From Argyresthia goedartella (taxonomy: Eukaryota > Arthropoda > Insecta > Lepidoptera > Argyresthiidae): a stretch of 64,000 nucleotides of DNA. The position numbers and the translations under genes were made by a program. Positions 11,755 to 23,102 of this stretch are shown here, piece by piece. Each line of letters begins with the position of its first letter. Position 1 is the stretch's first letter. The stretch covers positions 19,066,715 through 19,130,714 of the forward strand of contig OX463829.1 of the NCBI GenBank assembly GCA_949825045.1. Direction: 5' to 3'. The notes below the pieces were generated by a model. The model saw nothing but the letters and a program-made list of their open reading frames with translations, searched no databases and was not told the DNA's origin.

Positions 11755-13290
11755 AACGCTCTAGTACTAATGACCTGAAATGAAAAAAAAAACTTTTGAA
11801 TAGTCGTTAACAAAGCAAAGAATTTTACCATGTATTTGTAGTATATACCTAGATGATTCTAGAAGCAATAACTAAAATATAATCCAAGGTGTTTTAATTA
11901 ATGTGGCGGGGCGGCACAACAAAAATTTGAAACACTGCGGATATAGTTTTTCCTCGGCAAACTTCGGCATGGCAAGGGAGCAGGGCGTGCATTGTACTCA
12001 GCGTCTAGTGGTGGTAAGTATCAGGTGTGTTTCTTTTTTAGGGTTCCATACCTGAAGGGTGCCAAACGGGACCCTATTACTAAGCCTCAAGTCCTACCGT
12101 CTGCCTGTCAATTTGTCAGCGGGCTGTATCTCATGAACCATAATAGGTACAAAGTCGAAATTTCCATAGAATGTTGATGCTACAGCAATAAAAAAGTGGC
12201 CAAGAGGGAGTTCTCGCCCATGAAGGGTTCCGTTGTAGCAAGTAATTATGTGACTGGATGGATGTTTGTGTTGTAACTTTGTTTTTCATAGTGTTTGTAT
12301 GAATGACAAAGTTACCTTTGCGGTTTTTAATAAATGTTTTATATCTTAAAATCTGCTTATTTTATTTTGTTCAAATAAATTTTCGTTGAAAGTGTGTATT
12401 GAGATACACAGCATATATTTTTGTAGATTTTTCACTCTCTTACTTTTAAAGTTAGAGGAGGGAGGGACACATTTTTTCACTTTGGAAGGATCTGTCTCTT
12501 TAACTTTTTACTTTGAGGAAAAATGGTTTCAGGAACCTCAACATAATTTTTAAAGACCTATCTATTGACACCCTTCACATATAGGTTTGAGGAAAAAAAA
12601 TATTTGGTTTCAGTTCCATCTAAAGAACCCCTTTAATTATTTTAATGATTGTATAAAAATTGTAAAATGGTTCATAGAATATGTCTACATACCAAGTTTC
12701 AACTGTGTAGCCCTAATAGTTTCTGTATAAAGTTTTTGTGACATACGGACGGACGGACAGACAGACTTGACGAAACTATAAGGGTTCCTTGTCTCTCTAT
12801 GGGACCCTAAAAATGAACTACACAATTTTATTATTGAGATTTTGTGGCTTATCACATGCTTGTGGTGGTGCAAATAGTTTGATATTGGCTTCGCAATCTT
12901 AGGGTTCTGGGTTTTAATCCACATTCAGACCTACTATTATTCTCTTTTTGTAGTTTTATTTTAACCGGTCCATTACTGCGCTTACATGCAAGGCATCACA
13001 ATTTTGAACCTTATGCCATGGTAGTAAAATTCAAAACCTATAATGGCAAATGACATTTCGTCCCTAAGTGAATAAGTTTTCTTGTAGAATGGTACGGAAC
13101 CATTCATGTGCGAGTCCTACCCGCACTTGACAGATTATTTTTCGTTTGCATTGGTATTTTCTCAGTATCTCCCAGCACCCCCCCATTAATAGTCCTTTGA
13201 GCAGGATAATCTTAAGAAATGAAAGGCTAGATTCAAACAGAAAATAATTTACTCTACTTATTCATATTTACAAAATATATTGTAACAATT
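11755..13290. repeat. THADA 5' UTR and spacer filled with GGGTTCC-family repeat fragments
   Basis: 11755-11774 is the 5' UTR end of the THADA start exon. At 12036-12256 (+) there is a copy starting TTTAGGGTTCCATACC. About 12420-12812 is an inverted copy with the GTCTGTCTGTCCGTCC run. 13085-13143 is the 3' end of another copy with GCGAGTCC and CGCACTTGAC. A separate repeat at 12998-13048 matches 862-907 inverted. No gene or upstream THADA exon was identified. Confidence 0.6.
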
Positions 13291-13542
13291 CTATTTAGCA
13301 GTTTCTTCTTGCAGGGGATCATATCCTTTTGCCATTTTCTCTTTGAACATATCAAAGTCTCGTTTCCTATCGAAGTGGATCACCCACTGAGATGGACATG
13401 ATTTTTCAAATAGTTTCCTAAGTTCTGTACATTCCTTGGGCTTCACTGCACTATCTCTAACATTATTATTATCGAGGCACTTCCAATAACCATCTCTGGC
13501 ATCCCAGCAAGTCTTTCTTTGCTCTCTATCCGGAAATGACAT
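13291..13542 (-). CDS. COA6: COA6, cytochrome c oxidase assembly factor 6
   Basis: Small mitochondrial intermembrane-space protein needed for copper delivery to the COX2 CuA centre of complex IV. The 83-residue single-exon frame starts MSFPDREQRKTCWDARDGYW. It has the two family cysteine pairs, C12-x9-C22 (CWDARDGYWKC) and C39-x10-C50 (CTELRKLFEKSC), which form the disulfide-linked helical hairpin. The length matches the family and there is no cleavable presequence, as expected for Mia40-dependent import. The ATG at 13540-13542 follows an A-rich leader. It could have an upstream 5' UTR exon. It shares strand with THADA and MTHFR but there is no sign of co-transcription. Confidence 0.92.
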   Translation of the reverse strand: MSFPDREQRKTCWDARDGYWKCLDNNNVRDSAVKPKECTELRKLFEKSCPSQWVIHFDRKRDFDMFKEKMAKGYDPLQEETAK

Positions 13543-14150
13543 GTTTATTTTTTTTCAAAGTTGACCTAAAACGAAAAAATACAGCTTTTGATTTGAGGAA
13601 CTCTGAGCGAATACAACATTTTTGGAGAACTTATACTTGGTTGAATTTGCATTTGAAAGATATGTAGAAACACAAGGAATATCAATAGTGTGTAATCGGT
13701 GGATCATTATCTAGTTTCAAACAAATTGAGCAATCCTCACTAAAAGCTACATAATTGTATCGCTAGGAAACTCACTTGCAGGCTTTTATCGAGGACACAG
13801 TAATCCAATGCAAATATTGTTCTTGGATTTTAAAGAATTAATGAAAAAAATTCGACACTTACGGAAACAATTTATATTTATAACCTAAAACTTGCTTAAA
13901 ATCGCAAATGTCATTTTGACGTGTTTGACGTTTTATATTCGTTTTTGTTGTGTTGCTAGTAAGAAATATTTGTATGAATCGAGAAACCGAATCAATTTTT
14001 TTGTTTATCGTTTAGGGAGCGATGGAATCATCCCAAACTTCTCTGGCTCTGCAAGGGCAAGCCTATCTTTCGCATTATGGTGCAAGAGACAGGTCCCCCC
14101 TCGCTCAGATACAAAGAAACTTGGCACATCCTATAATGATAGCGTATGCA
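13543..14150. other. Spacer upstream of COA6
   Basis: AT-rich, presumably containing the COA6 promoter. No defined promoter element, coding region or repeat was recognised. Confidence 0.4.
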
Positions 14151-14152
14151 TA

Positions 14153-16070
14153 CGGTGGAAAGGCTAAGTGACTGAAGCGACATAAACTATACTTTACAGG
14201 AGAGCCATTTAAAGTTTTTATTTTGGAAAAAACTTTTGTAACCATTTATCATAAAGCCGCACGAGGAAGTGTTCTATGAGAGCCCTACAAATATTTTTTT
14301 ATGCATAGTCGGGCATATAGTTATGGATACTAATTTAAATAGACAAAAAGTTAGATGTCGCTTCAGTCACTTTAACTTCCAGACAGAATCAGGCTAAATG
14401 ACTGATGCGACAAAAATCGCCAAAAGTGAAGAAGGACCTAATTTCCTATCCATCCTTACATTTTAAAATAAAATCAAGCTAAATGACTTATTTGCTGCAG
14501 TTTTCCTTTTTAAAGCTCGCAAAAAAGCATGATGATCTAAAGGTACCTGATTGGTGAAAGGCTAAATGGTTTAAATGAAAGATAAAATGAAATCAAAATC
14601 AACTTTATCCATACAAAAACATAAATTAAAAACCCTGCTATCAAACAAAAAAAAACATAAAAGTCATTCTTGGACCAGTAAGAACAATCACTAGGTGTTC
14701 AAGACGCTACATTCAAACATAAAATATTTTTTCAAATCTTTGACCATGTTATCTACAACAAGGTACTTAAATAATAATTATTTTTAAATTAATTAACAAA
14801 ATAAATCTTCTTTTTCGACCTTCAGCATAAGAAGGTACCTAAATAACATTTAAAATAAGGTTGGAGTTCACAATAGCAATTAATTATTTGGTAGTTGGTA
14901 CCACTCTTAATATTAGGTAAATGCAGTCTTTTGATATTAAAAATTTTGCAATTAAACGTTAGCTAGGATCTAAAACTTAAAGACGTTCTTTAGACGGACT
15001 GTTACTGTATAGGTGCACAAAATTATTTAGGTGTAATTTGGGAACATGATAGGGACACTTTAATAGTAGTTAATCATCAATCAATCAAAATTTAAAAAAT
15101 ATCAAAAAATAAATAGCAATAATAAGCTGAAAAACAGCTCAATCAGTTACGTCTTCAATATCCGAATCCAGAAGAACATTTTTTTTTTCACCATCATACG
15201 TAAGCATTTCGTATTCTCGATGGTATTTTTTTGGTATTACATTCTCTTTGCATAGTCTAATCAGATCATCATATTTTTTTTTGGGGATTGGCAATCGATT
15301 TATTTTGATCCTATCACTGAGGATCCATAGAATATTTTATTGTTATTTTTTTAATGAAACGACAACATAGCGGCTCTTGTTTATATGCCATGTCAGCTTT
15401 GCGGATAATCTGCTAAAGACTTTTTGGCTGTTACACCATACATTTTAAAAACAGTTTCATTGTTTTTGTTTTAAGCACCAGTCTCTCCTTATTTTATTGG
15501 TGATATTTTTGGCTTATATGCCAAACGAGTAGGAAACTATAATCGGTACTTTTTGCTGAAGCGAAACAAAATATAGTTTCTGGGATAAGGCGTTATGGGC
15601 TGAAACGCCATTGATCTGTGATAAAAGATTCAAGCTATATGACTTATCTACCAAATTCAAAATGTATATTTCAACGCTTTTAGCTTGACCGACATTGCAC
15701 TAATAAAGTTGTGCAAGAACGAAATGCTGATGTGGCAGCTTAGTGGAAACTAGAGTTAGGAACAAATGGTTTATCCTACATCGGACCACCAAACTGGAGT
15801 GAGGCTAAATGGCTTGACAGCCATTTTATCCAAAACTTAAGTTTTCTAGCAAGTTTCAAAAGCCAAAATAAAAAAAAAACGAGATTTCGATGTCACATCA
15901 GTCCCAAGTTTTCCAAACGCCCTACAATTTTTTTTTGCTGATACGCCAAAAACTTGCTCCGATCGAGCTGAGATTGGGTGCATTCGACGCGTCTTGCGAC
16001 ACTGATTCTAACAATGTACATAACTCCATTTCGACCTATGTGTCGCTTCAGTCACTTAGCCTTTCCACCG
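14153..16070. mobile_element. Non-autonomous DNA transposon with perfect 30 bp TIRs and iterated subterminal motif
   Basis: The ends begin CGGTGGAAAGGCTAAGTGAC and are identical over 30 bp (14153-14182 and 16041-16070 inverted). TA flanks both sides (14151-14152, 16071-16072). The subterminal zones repeat variants of GGCTAAATGACTGATGCGAC near 14391, 14466, 14556, 15633 and 15792, and inverted at 14353-14372. The middle keeps a short coding remnant at 15139-15336 on the minus strand. A LINE-tail-like stretch starts near 14590. The superfamily is not assigned. Confidence 0.8.
15139..15336 (-). pseudogene. C-terminal fragment of an unrecognised, probably transposon-encoded protein
   Basis: 66-codon open stretch without a start codon, ending in an acidic tail at TGA 15139-15141. 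It contains KINRLPIPKKKYDDLIRLCK followed by ENVIPKKYHREYEML. The clean charge pattern and acidic C-terminus look like real protein. Its place between the TIRs suggests it is what is left of the element's own transposase. The family is not recognised. Confidence 0.5.
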
Positions 16071-16072
16071 TA

Positions 16073-16767
16073 TAAATTTATTTCTTTCTTGGTACGTCTT
16101 GTAATTGTTATCGGACAACAGTATGGAAGGGACAAATGTATGCTTCAGTCTTCTTCTTGTTTCACCAAATAAGGAAGGGAGACAGACGCATAGCTCTGTT
16201 CCTACTGTTGACAGATTCCAAATTCTACTTCTAATGAGTGGCTACACTTTAGTGGATAGATAGTAAACGTCATGTTCCGAAAGGCGAAAGCAGTACGACT
16301 GAGGGCACCCCCAACGCATGCAGACCGGTTAACCATGACCATGTCGGTCTGGGGCCCCTTATCCTTATCTTACTTCTTGAAATGCTTTTTTTGCCAACTG
16401 CTGGTCTGGCGCCCTGAACCTTGTTTGCTTGTTAAGTACAAAGACTAATCAATTATTTACGATTCAAAAGGTACCATATGTTGATCTAGATATGTGTGTC
16501 GAAAAAATATTGCCTCGGTGCGCGGGGCCCCCAGCCTATGCAGAGCCCCTAGGCTGTTGCTTACTGTGCCTATTGGATAAACCGGGTATCCCGGGTAGGT
16601 GAAAGGAGATGGAGCAGCCTGTTGCAGGGCGGGTGGTAGAGTAGGAGCTAGGAGCTAAAGAGCCAGCAGTGACAAGTTGTATAACTTTGAGGACGCTTAA
16701 TTGTACATAAAAATTCAGATAGGTCGAATGTATTTTAATAGGTAAATACATTAATCCTTTCACGATC
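16073..16767. other. Spacer between transposon and MTHFR-like gene
   Basis: Holds the 3' flank of the MTHFR-like gene. A GC-richer patch at 16270-16360 and 16500-16650 has no supported coding potential. Nothing further recognised. Confidence 0.35.
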
Positions 16768-17270
16768 TTATTTATCCTTGCCAAAGTCTACCATAAAACT
16801 AGAAACAAAACTAAGTTTATTCAATGTGAAGAAGTGAAAGTTACTAACACGCTTTTCACGATCAACTTTCCAAATATTTTTCATAAGGCTTCTCGTAACT
16901 TCTGGTCCGGACAGCAGACCCTCTCTAGATTCCAAAAAAGACTCCGAAACCTTAACTTTGCACAGATTTACGAATCGGAAAAGTTGACTCGGTGTTTCAA
17001 ACAAGAACATGCCTGGTATTATTGGCACATTTATTTCAAGGGCTACACATTTCCCTACGAAGGTTTCGAAGACCTTAGGCTCAAAGAAAGCTTGTGTGAT
17101 GATAAAGTCGGCACCGCTGTTAACTTTTTCTTTTAAGTGTTCCATTTTGTCATCATTTGCATCTGGAAAGCCAGCGACTCCAATGCAGAAATAATCCCCA
17201 GTTTTATTTTTAATGTGAGATATTAAATCTCTGCTGTTCTTGAATATTGATTTGGAGGCATCGTAACTTT
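16768..17270 (-). CDS. MTHFR-like exon 2
   Basis: Residues 110-275: SYDASKSIFKNSRDL, GVAGFPDAN, KEKVNSGADFIITQAFFE, VPIIPGMF, FHFFTLNKLSF, stop. The last shared MTHFR block is the HFYTLN-like motif; the frame ends 14 residues after it. Confidence 0.82.
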
Positions 17271-18164
17271 CTGTAATGAAGTGGGTAGTGTAAAGTATTA
17301 ATACGAGTATACAGTGATTGGCTTTGCTAATTATGTAGGTAGGTAATACATTGTCACTTCCTACCTACATACTAATTGGTGAGGGGACAGACATCAAGAT
17401 GACTCAGCCACCACCACTCACCCACTCACATACGCAAACAAACATAATATGCCCATTTACAATGACCTTGTTGACATAGATGTGGCAGACAAAGAATTTG
17501 TCAAGCGCGTAATCAGACTAATTTGTCAAGCGCGTAATCAGACTAATTTGTCAAGCGCGTAATCAGACTAATTTGTCAAGCGCGTAATCAGACTAATTTG
17601 TCAAGCGCGTAATCAGACTAATTTTTCACCCACCATTATTGTAAAGTTTAATTTAGACTTCGTGGATAATGTTGTTCGCTGATTGACGTCACGAAAACGT
17701 AATAGGTATCTATCTACCTACTTAAACTCGTCCATGCCAGTTTCAACTGCAGAACGGCTACAGATCATTGCCGAAAAATGCAGTAGACGATCGTTAATCT
17801 AGTTCTTAATGTGATATCTTTATTCACAATTTCACATACCTCCCAGAAAAACAAATAAATTGGAGATTCCTTTCTCCTGCAGAAACTTCAGCAGTTTCTC
17901 CAAATATTCGGCAGACATAAGATCACAAGACAAATGTAGTAGGATTTGCTTTCCTTCGCATCTCAGTTTGCTTGCTAGACGGAGAGGTGGTATATTCAGA
18001 TCTTTACATTGATGAGTCTTCGCGTGCCAAGTAATCGAGTAGAATAATGGTTGTTGCTCCAAATTCTTGATATCTTCTTCTTTGACGTCAGGGGTCACCT
18101 CGCAAGAGAATGTTGTGTAATCGCCTTTTATCAGATCTGTTATTTTTTCTCCTTTGACACTCAT
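16768..18164 (-). CDS. Short divergent methylenetetrahydrofolate reductase-like protein
   Basis: Two exons, 18164-17840 and 17270-16768 (GGGAG|GTATGT and TTCATTACAG|AAAGTT), give 275 residues with TAA at 16768. MTHFR makes 5-methyl-THF from 5,10-methylene-THF with FAD. Family landmarks in order are FSCEVTP (Glu22 at the catalytic-glutamate position), SITWHAK, LLHLSCD, DYFCIGVAGFPDAN, ADFIITQAFFE (with the conserved Gln), VPIIPGMF and FHFFTLN. This covers only the TIM-barrel catalytic domain; the SAM-binding regulatory domain of human MTHFR is absent. The usual LRGDP loop after the fourth strand is missing: exon 1 ends FVFLG and exon 2 begins with SYDASKSIF. An unseen micro-exon is the alternative. 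The N-terminal start is backed by the family alignment only. Confidence 0.78.
17495..17619. repeat. Five tandem copies of a 25 bp unit in the MTHFR-like intron
   Basis: The unit starts AATTTGTCAAGCGCGTAATC and repeats with period 25 five times without visible change. It is a minisatellite, not spacer-separated. Confidence 0.95.
17840..18164 (-). CDS. MTHFR-like exon 1
   Basis: Residues 1-108 from MSVKGEKITDLIKGDYTTF, including the conserved Glu22 and the ITWH and HLSC blocks. It ends LFVFLG with a phase-1 donor. Confidence 0.8.
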
Positions 18165-19483
18165 CTCGGACTTGAAATATCGAGAGTACTTTTAAAAGAC
18201 TTGACAGTTATGTGTATCTTTTATTTTTTGCTATCACAGAAAAAGGTGGTAGTGCGTATCGTATGTAATGAATTTAGAATCACCACGACTCACTCACTCA
18301 CTTGTGATGAATGGTGACTGAGTTTCTATAGTAGGTAGAAGTACTTTCGAACTAACTACTCGTTATCGATAAAGATAAAACAAGTTTCGGTAAATTATTT
18401 ACCTATTTATAGTTATTTACATCGGTGGTTATTTATGTGGGTGAACGATAGCGAGTTGACATTGTGGTTTGATAAAAATCTAGGTACCTACCTAAATGTT
18501 TTCGTACAACAAAAACCAACGCATGATGGGGAATTAAAAGGAGACCACAGCTTCTAATGAAAACAAGTCAGTCAAATTTATATTATTTTGTATTGACCTT
18601 TCCATGTTTGAATAAAAATCAGCCATCCATAACAAAACCAAAATAAAGGAAAAAGATCGTAAGTTAAACCCAATGTTGGTACAGATTACAAATCTGACGT
18701 CTACGAACATTTTTATGTATAAGCAATTTTCGAAAATTACTGCATTACGCAATTAATTACGTAGGTACCTATTTTATTTTATGCAGCTATTTAGTAAGGG
18801 TATGTTACACGCTACAACTCTACGTTTGGGTTTTATAACATATATTTTTCTACTTAGACACTTATAAATAAGGAATGTATTAAATAGTGAGTGATTAACG
18901 TTGCCTTCGCTCGAATTAAATGTACTCTTACTACGACGGAGTAACACGATACTATTGTAACCGAATTGTGTAAAAGCTTCCAAACACCTAAACTACAATT
19001 CTCTAATCATATTCACTAGCACTGAACTTGAAGTCTATAGTAGTATTGTATTTAAAATGCAATTTTCTCTTACGTATGTAATTTATTGTTACTCTCGATA
19101 AAGCTTCCTCGTTTCAAATGTTGAAATGAAACATTACAATCGGCGACTTTGCAAAGAAAGTGCTGTTTGAAAATCCTTAATTCATAGCACTTGCAATATT
19201 TGTTTTAGCAAATATTTTAACTCATACACACTCAATGTGATGTTTTTATTGGAAACCATATTATTCCAAATAAGATACCTAGGTATATTAGTTATCTAAA
19301 ACGACTAAAATAACTGCTATTTTTTTTAAACCAAATGCTTGAAACGAGTTATTTAACTTGATATGTCTATTTATATAAAACCATACCTAAGTAGGTTCTA
19401 CTAGTCAGCGCTGAGTCACGAAATATATCTAAAATTAAAATTTAATTCACATGTTACATTCTTTGTTGTTCGCAAACACCTTT

Positions 19484-19888
19484 TTAGGGTTCCGTACCCG
19501 AAGGGTTCCAAACGGGACCCTATTACTAAGACTCCGCTGTCCGTCCGTCCGTTTGTCACCAGGCTGTATCTCAAGAACCTAGCTAGCTAGAGAGTTGAAA
19601 TTTTCACAGATTATGTATTTATGTTGCCGCTATAACAACAAATACTAAAAAACAGGATAAAAGAAATATTTAAGGGGGCTCCCATACAACAATTCTTTCA
19701 ATACCACATACAAACTTATGGATGCACCTGGTAACGTACATAGAGTGTGAAAGTAACCGCACCAATAACTTTGTAAACAATATTTTGCTGTGTAAAATCC
19801 AAACTATTCACTCCACACCATCGCTTCCATTGAACGGTGGTACGGAACCCTTCGTGCGCGATTTAGACTCGCACTTGACCGGTTTTTT
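19484..19888 (+). repeat. GGGTTCCG-family dispersed repeat, near full length
   Basis: Starts TTTTTAGGGTTCCGTACCCG, has the CTGTCCGTCCGTCCGT run, and ends near GACTCGCACTTGACCGGTTT. Fragments of the same family occur at 12036, 12420-12812, 13085, 28373-28855, 37594-37900, 46236-46285 and 55840-56440. Confidence 0.75.
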
Positions 19889-20136
19889 AACGTTTGATAT
19901 TACAGTTTCGATTGCTGAATATTTCTACTGAATTGTTTGATCCGAATTGACACTTGAACTTCAGTCTTGTATTCAAGATTAAAAAGAGGTAGTTTATTCA
20001 CAAGGGAGCTTCACCTACTTTTTCATGTACACCAAAGATTATACTTAGCAAATGCGTTGGACATGAGTACCTATGGAGGTTTCTCTTAAAAAATGCTTTG
20101 GATTGTTTGATATTGTGTTGTGCATTATCAATCCGT

Positions 20137-20192
20137 CTTGGGCTTTGTATCTACGTATCTCTCTCTTGGGCTTTGTATCTACGTATCTCTCT
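20137..20192. repeat. Two tandem copies of a 28 bp unit
   Basis: CTTGGGCTTTGTATCTACGT at 20137 recurs at 20165 with identical continuation. Confidence 0.9.
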
Positions 20193-21821
20193 CTTTTCGT
20201 CACTTTTTAGGAACTAGGAATCTAGTTTTCCGTACATCAACCAACAACTTGTCTCAATCCCAGTTACAAAGTTCGAATGGTAATTTATTACAAAACCTTA
20301 TTATAAAGCAATTCAAGCTGTAAAGTATAATTTTATGGTTTAGCTTATACCTGATATTGTCACATCATTTTCTATCACTAAGTATTCTACTTTGATTCTA
20401 ACAATTTTATAAAACGTTTCTAATACTGACGATATTTTTATATTTTTTATTTAATATTTATATGTATTCAAACTGAAATAAAATCGTAAACAGCCAAAGG
20501 TACACAAAGTAAATATTTTTTTTGCCGAAATCAATACATTGATGGACGGAGAAATAAATGCAGATCTAAAGCACCGAGTGCAAAAACAATAAGAATACAA
20601 CAATGAATAACCTTACAACTTACAACCATATTTTTTATTTTATCATTGACATATGCCCCTTCCTCCATGAGTACCTATTACTAAATCTGTAAAGATTACA
20701 AAAGTACCAACTCTTACTAGTCAAGCTAAATATGAGTACATACATCAAATTAATGTATAAAAATTCAATAATCATGACCTTATTCAGTGTTAACTGATTG
20801 TAGGTAGTCCGTTGCCAAGACTACAATAACAAGCTCAATAGATTAGCAACATAAAAAATGTTTAAAGCTTCACATATTTTCTAATAGCTCGTGTGAATTA
20901 GCCTATTTCTATCTATATCGATTCCATTTGTTCGGTTAACTCCAAAATGGGACTTTCACTCAGTGGTAGCATTCCTGCGGCTGGTGGCAAGCTCTGCCCT
21001 TGCCAGTTCGACTGAAATAAAAAGAACACTTGATGTAGGATAGAGGCAACTAGACGATCAACTTTAATAACATGCTGTTTGATATCTGTAGTGTAGTGTC
21101 CATTCTTATTGCATTATGGCAACCTTTTGCTTCTGTCTGCGAGTTTCATGTAACGTATGGTTCTGAACTTGGCAGCACGCAGCAGCACTGCCGGTCCCCG
21201 TACAGTACAGTCGGGCTACGGGCCACTATGGGCTTAAGGCCCAGGCTGTTGAGGTGAGGGGCGCCGCATTCGCCCATCGTCTTCTGGCGGGGTAGCGGAA
21301 CTGGCGGGGTAGCGGGCGGCGCGGAATAGCATCGGGCCGCCCGGATACTTTAAAATTAGGTGTTTTTTCGAATTTACTGATAAACGGAAATAAGCTAATT
21401 GATAAAATTTAAGGATTAATACGGAGCTCTAAAACCGGAAAATTTAGGCATAAAAATTATGAGAAAAATCAGCAATTTATATTAAAATTATTGAATCTCC
21501 TTTTAAATATAGACTATGTTCAGATTTTTTACGATCGAGCCAAATTAATCCAATCGCGTAACGACATAGTATTTAAACTAGATTATCTCTTTGTGAATAA
21601 CATATAATTTTTTGAGACCTATGAATTTACTGGAAATATATATATTATATTTTTTTTGCCAAAGCTCTCTTCACTGGTTTTGTGTGATCTTGGGCCTTAA
21701 CGCTACACCTCACCCTGCCCACTGCCACTCGTGCCGCCGGAAATATTTCTTAAAATGTCGACGCAGCAATGTCGTCGGGAAAGAATGTAGGTACTTAATA
21801 ATGATAGTAATAATGATAATA

Positions 21822-22152
21822 ATGATAAACTAACGTTATTTTTTTCTCGTAAGTTGGTCAACTATCGACAGATAGTAAACTGTAGCGTACTGCTTGCTAT
21901 ATGAGGCGTTAGATCGTTATGATCAACTAACGGTTAAAACCGTTAAATAGTAAACTGGTTTAAACTTGAATTGCTAACGAAATACCAGGGCAAACACTGC
22001 GGTGGCTTAGGCGAAGACTAGAGGGGTCAAACGCAGCGAAGCCCCGAATACTCTGCGTCTTAGGTTGGCATGTAAGAAAAAAAGAAACGTAAATTCTAAA
22101 CCCTGTCGATAGTTGATCAACTACCGCGTTAGTTTATCAACTAACGGTTTTG
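21822..22152. mobile_element. MITE of the GTTAGTTGATAAACTAA family, with hairpin cassette copy B
   Basis: The right end reads TTAGTTTATCAACTAACGGT, and the left has the matching GATAAACTAACG with its outer part eroded. Both ends also share the inner inverted block TCAACTATCGACAGATAGTA. The centre holds the cassette near 21985-22100 (AAACGCAGCGAAGCCCC). A better-preserved copy is at 45053-45397. Confidence 0.7.
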
Positions 22153-22865
22153 GTTATCTTCCGGTGATAAATACTTGGACTCCTATACGACCGACCACGA
22201 TCGCCTGGAGTTGCTGCTTATCCCACTGTCCCAGCGTGAGCCCACAGAAGAAAGCGAAAGCACGGCAAGGAGAAGAAGTTCCCGCACCGCTATCGCTAGG
22301 GTATGCCAGGCGTAAACACAGCACAGCGTAGGCTGCGCGCGGCCCCTGACAAGTATCGGCCACCCAGACCGAGGGAGGCGTAACCCTCCAATTTAACGAC
22401 CAGCATACATTGTGAGGGGTTAAGTAGAGCCCATTTAACCTGTAATACCATATCCCAAAATTAATGGGTCTCGAGTAATTATGGTTTTTATCGTTTTTAT
22501 TTTTTCCAACCATTAAGTTATTAATTACGATAAGATATTACTTTGTTTTTTTTTGCCTCTTATTTGTTCACTACATCAAAACTAAGTGTTTCCTTTTAAG
22601 TTTTAGCGATTCTACAAAAAGTTACCCAAAATAATTTAGTTTTGTCTTAATTAATAACTTTAAGACAATTAAAACAAAAAAAATAGTAAAAAGCTAAATT
22701 ACTCGAAAATCGAAACCCATTAGTTGTCAACTTATACGGCACGAGTGCACTTCGTAGGTACCTAATACGTAGCGGAATAAAAACGCCAACCTTCGCAAAG
22801 GCACGTGACTAACTTCACTAAGTAGGTACGCGATCTCTTATTTTAATTACATTTAAAATATTTTG

Positions 22866-23102
22866 TATATATGTCACCGGAAAATAATACGATCCGCAAG
22901 TTTATGAATTTCCTAGGAAATTTATAAACTTCCTTCTAGATTATATTAGGCTAGGTTAGGTTAGGTTAGGTTATGTTAGGTTAGGTTATGTTATGTTATG
23001 TTAGGTTAGGTTAGGTTAGGTTAGTATATTTATAAACTTGCGGAAAAAATATTAGGAAATTTATAAACTTGCGGATCGTATTATTTTCCGGTGACATATA
23101 TA
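22866..23102. mobile_element. MITE with 48 bp TIRs enclosing a (TTAGG)n array
   Basis: The left end TATATATGTCACCGGAAAAT (22866 on) is repeated inverted up to 23102, about 48 bp with one mismatch noted. The terminal TA may be the target duplication. Further GGAAATTTATAAACTT copies lie inside both arms. There is no coding capacity. Confidence 0.85.
22946..23024. repeat. Insect telomere-like TTAGG array
   Basis: Fifteen pentamers plus a partial one: ten TTAGG, four TTATG and one CTAGG. TTAGG is the insect telomere unit. Here it is interstitial and sits inside a MITE. Confidence 0.9.

Noticed and set aside
13892..14167. 91-codon open frame
   Set aside because: It runs into the left TIR of the 1.9 kb transposon and shows no protein-like conservation.
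17495..17619. CRISPR-like repeat array
   Set aside because: Units are directly contiguous with no unique spacers, and the host is an insect.
22946..23024. Chromosome end or fusion scar
   Set aside because: Only 79 bp of TTAGG-like repeats, enclosed by MITE inverted repeats, with single-copy genes on both sides.
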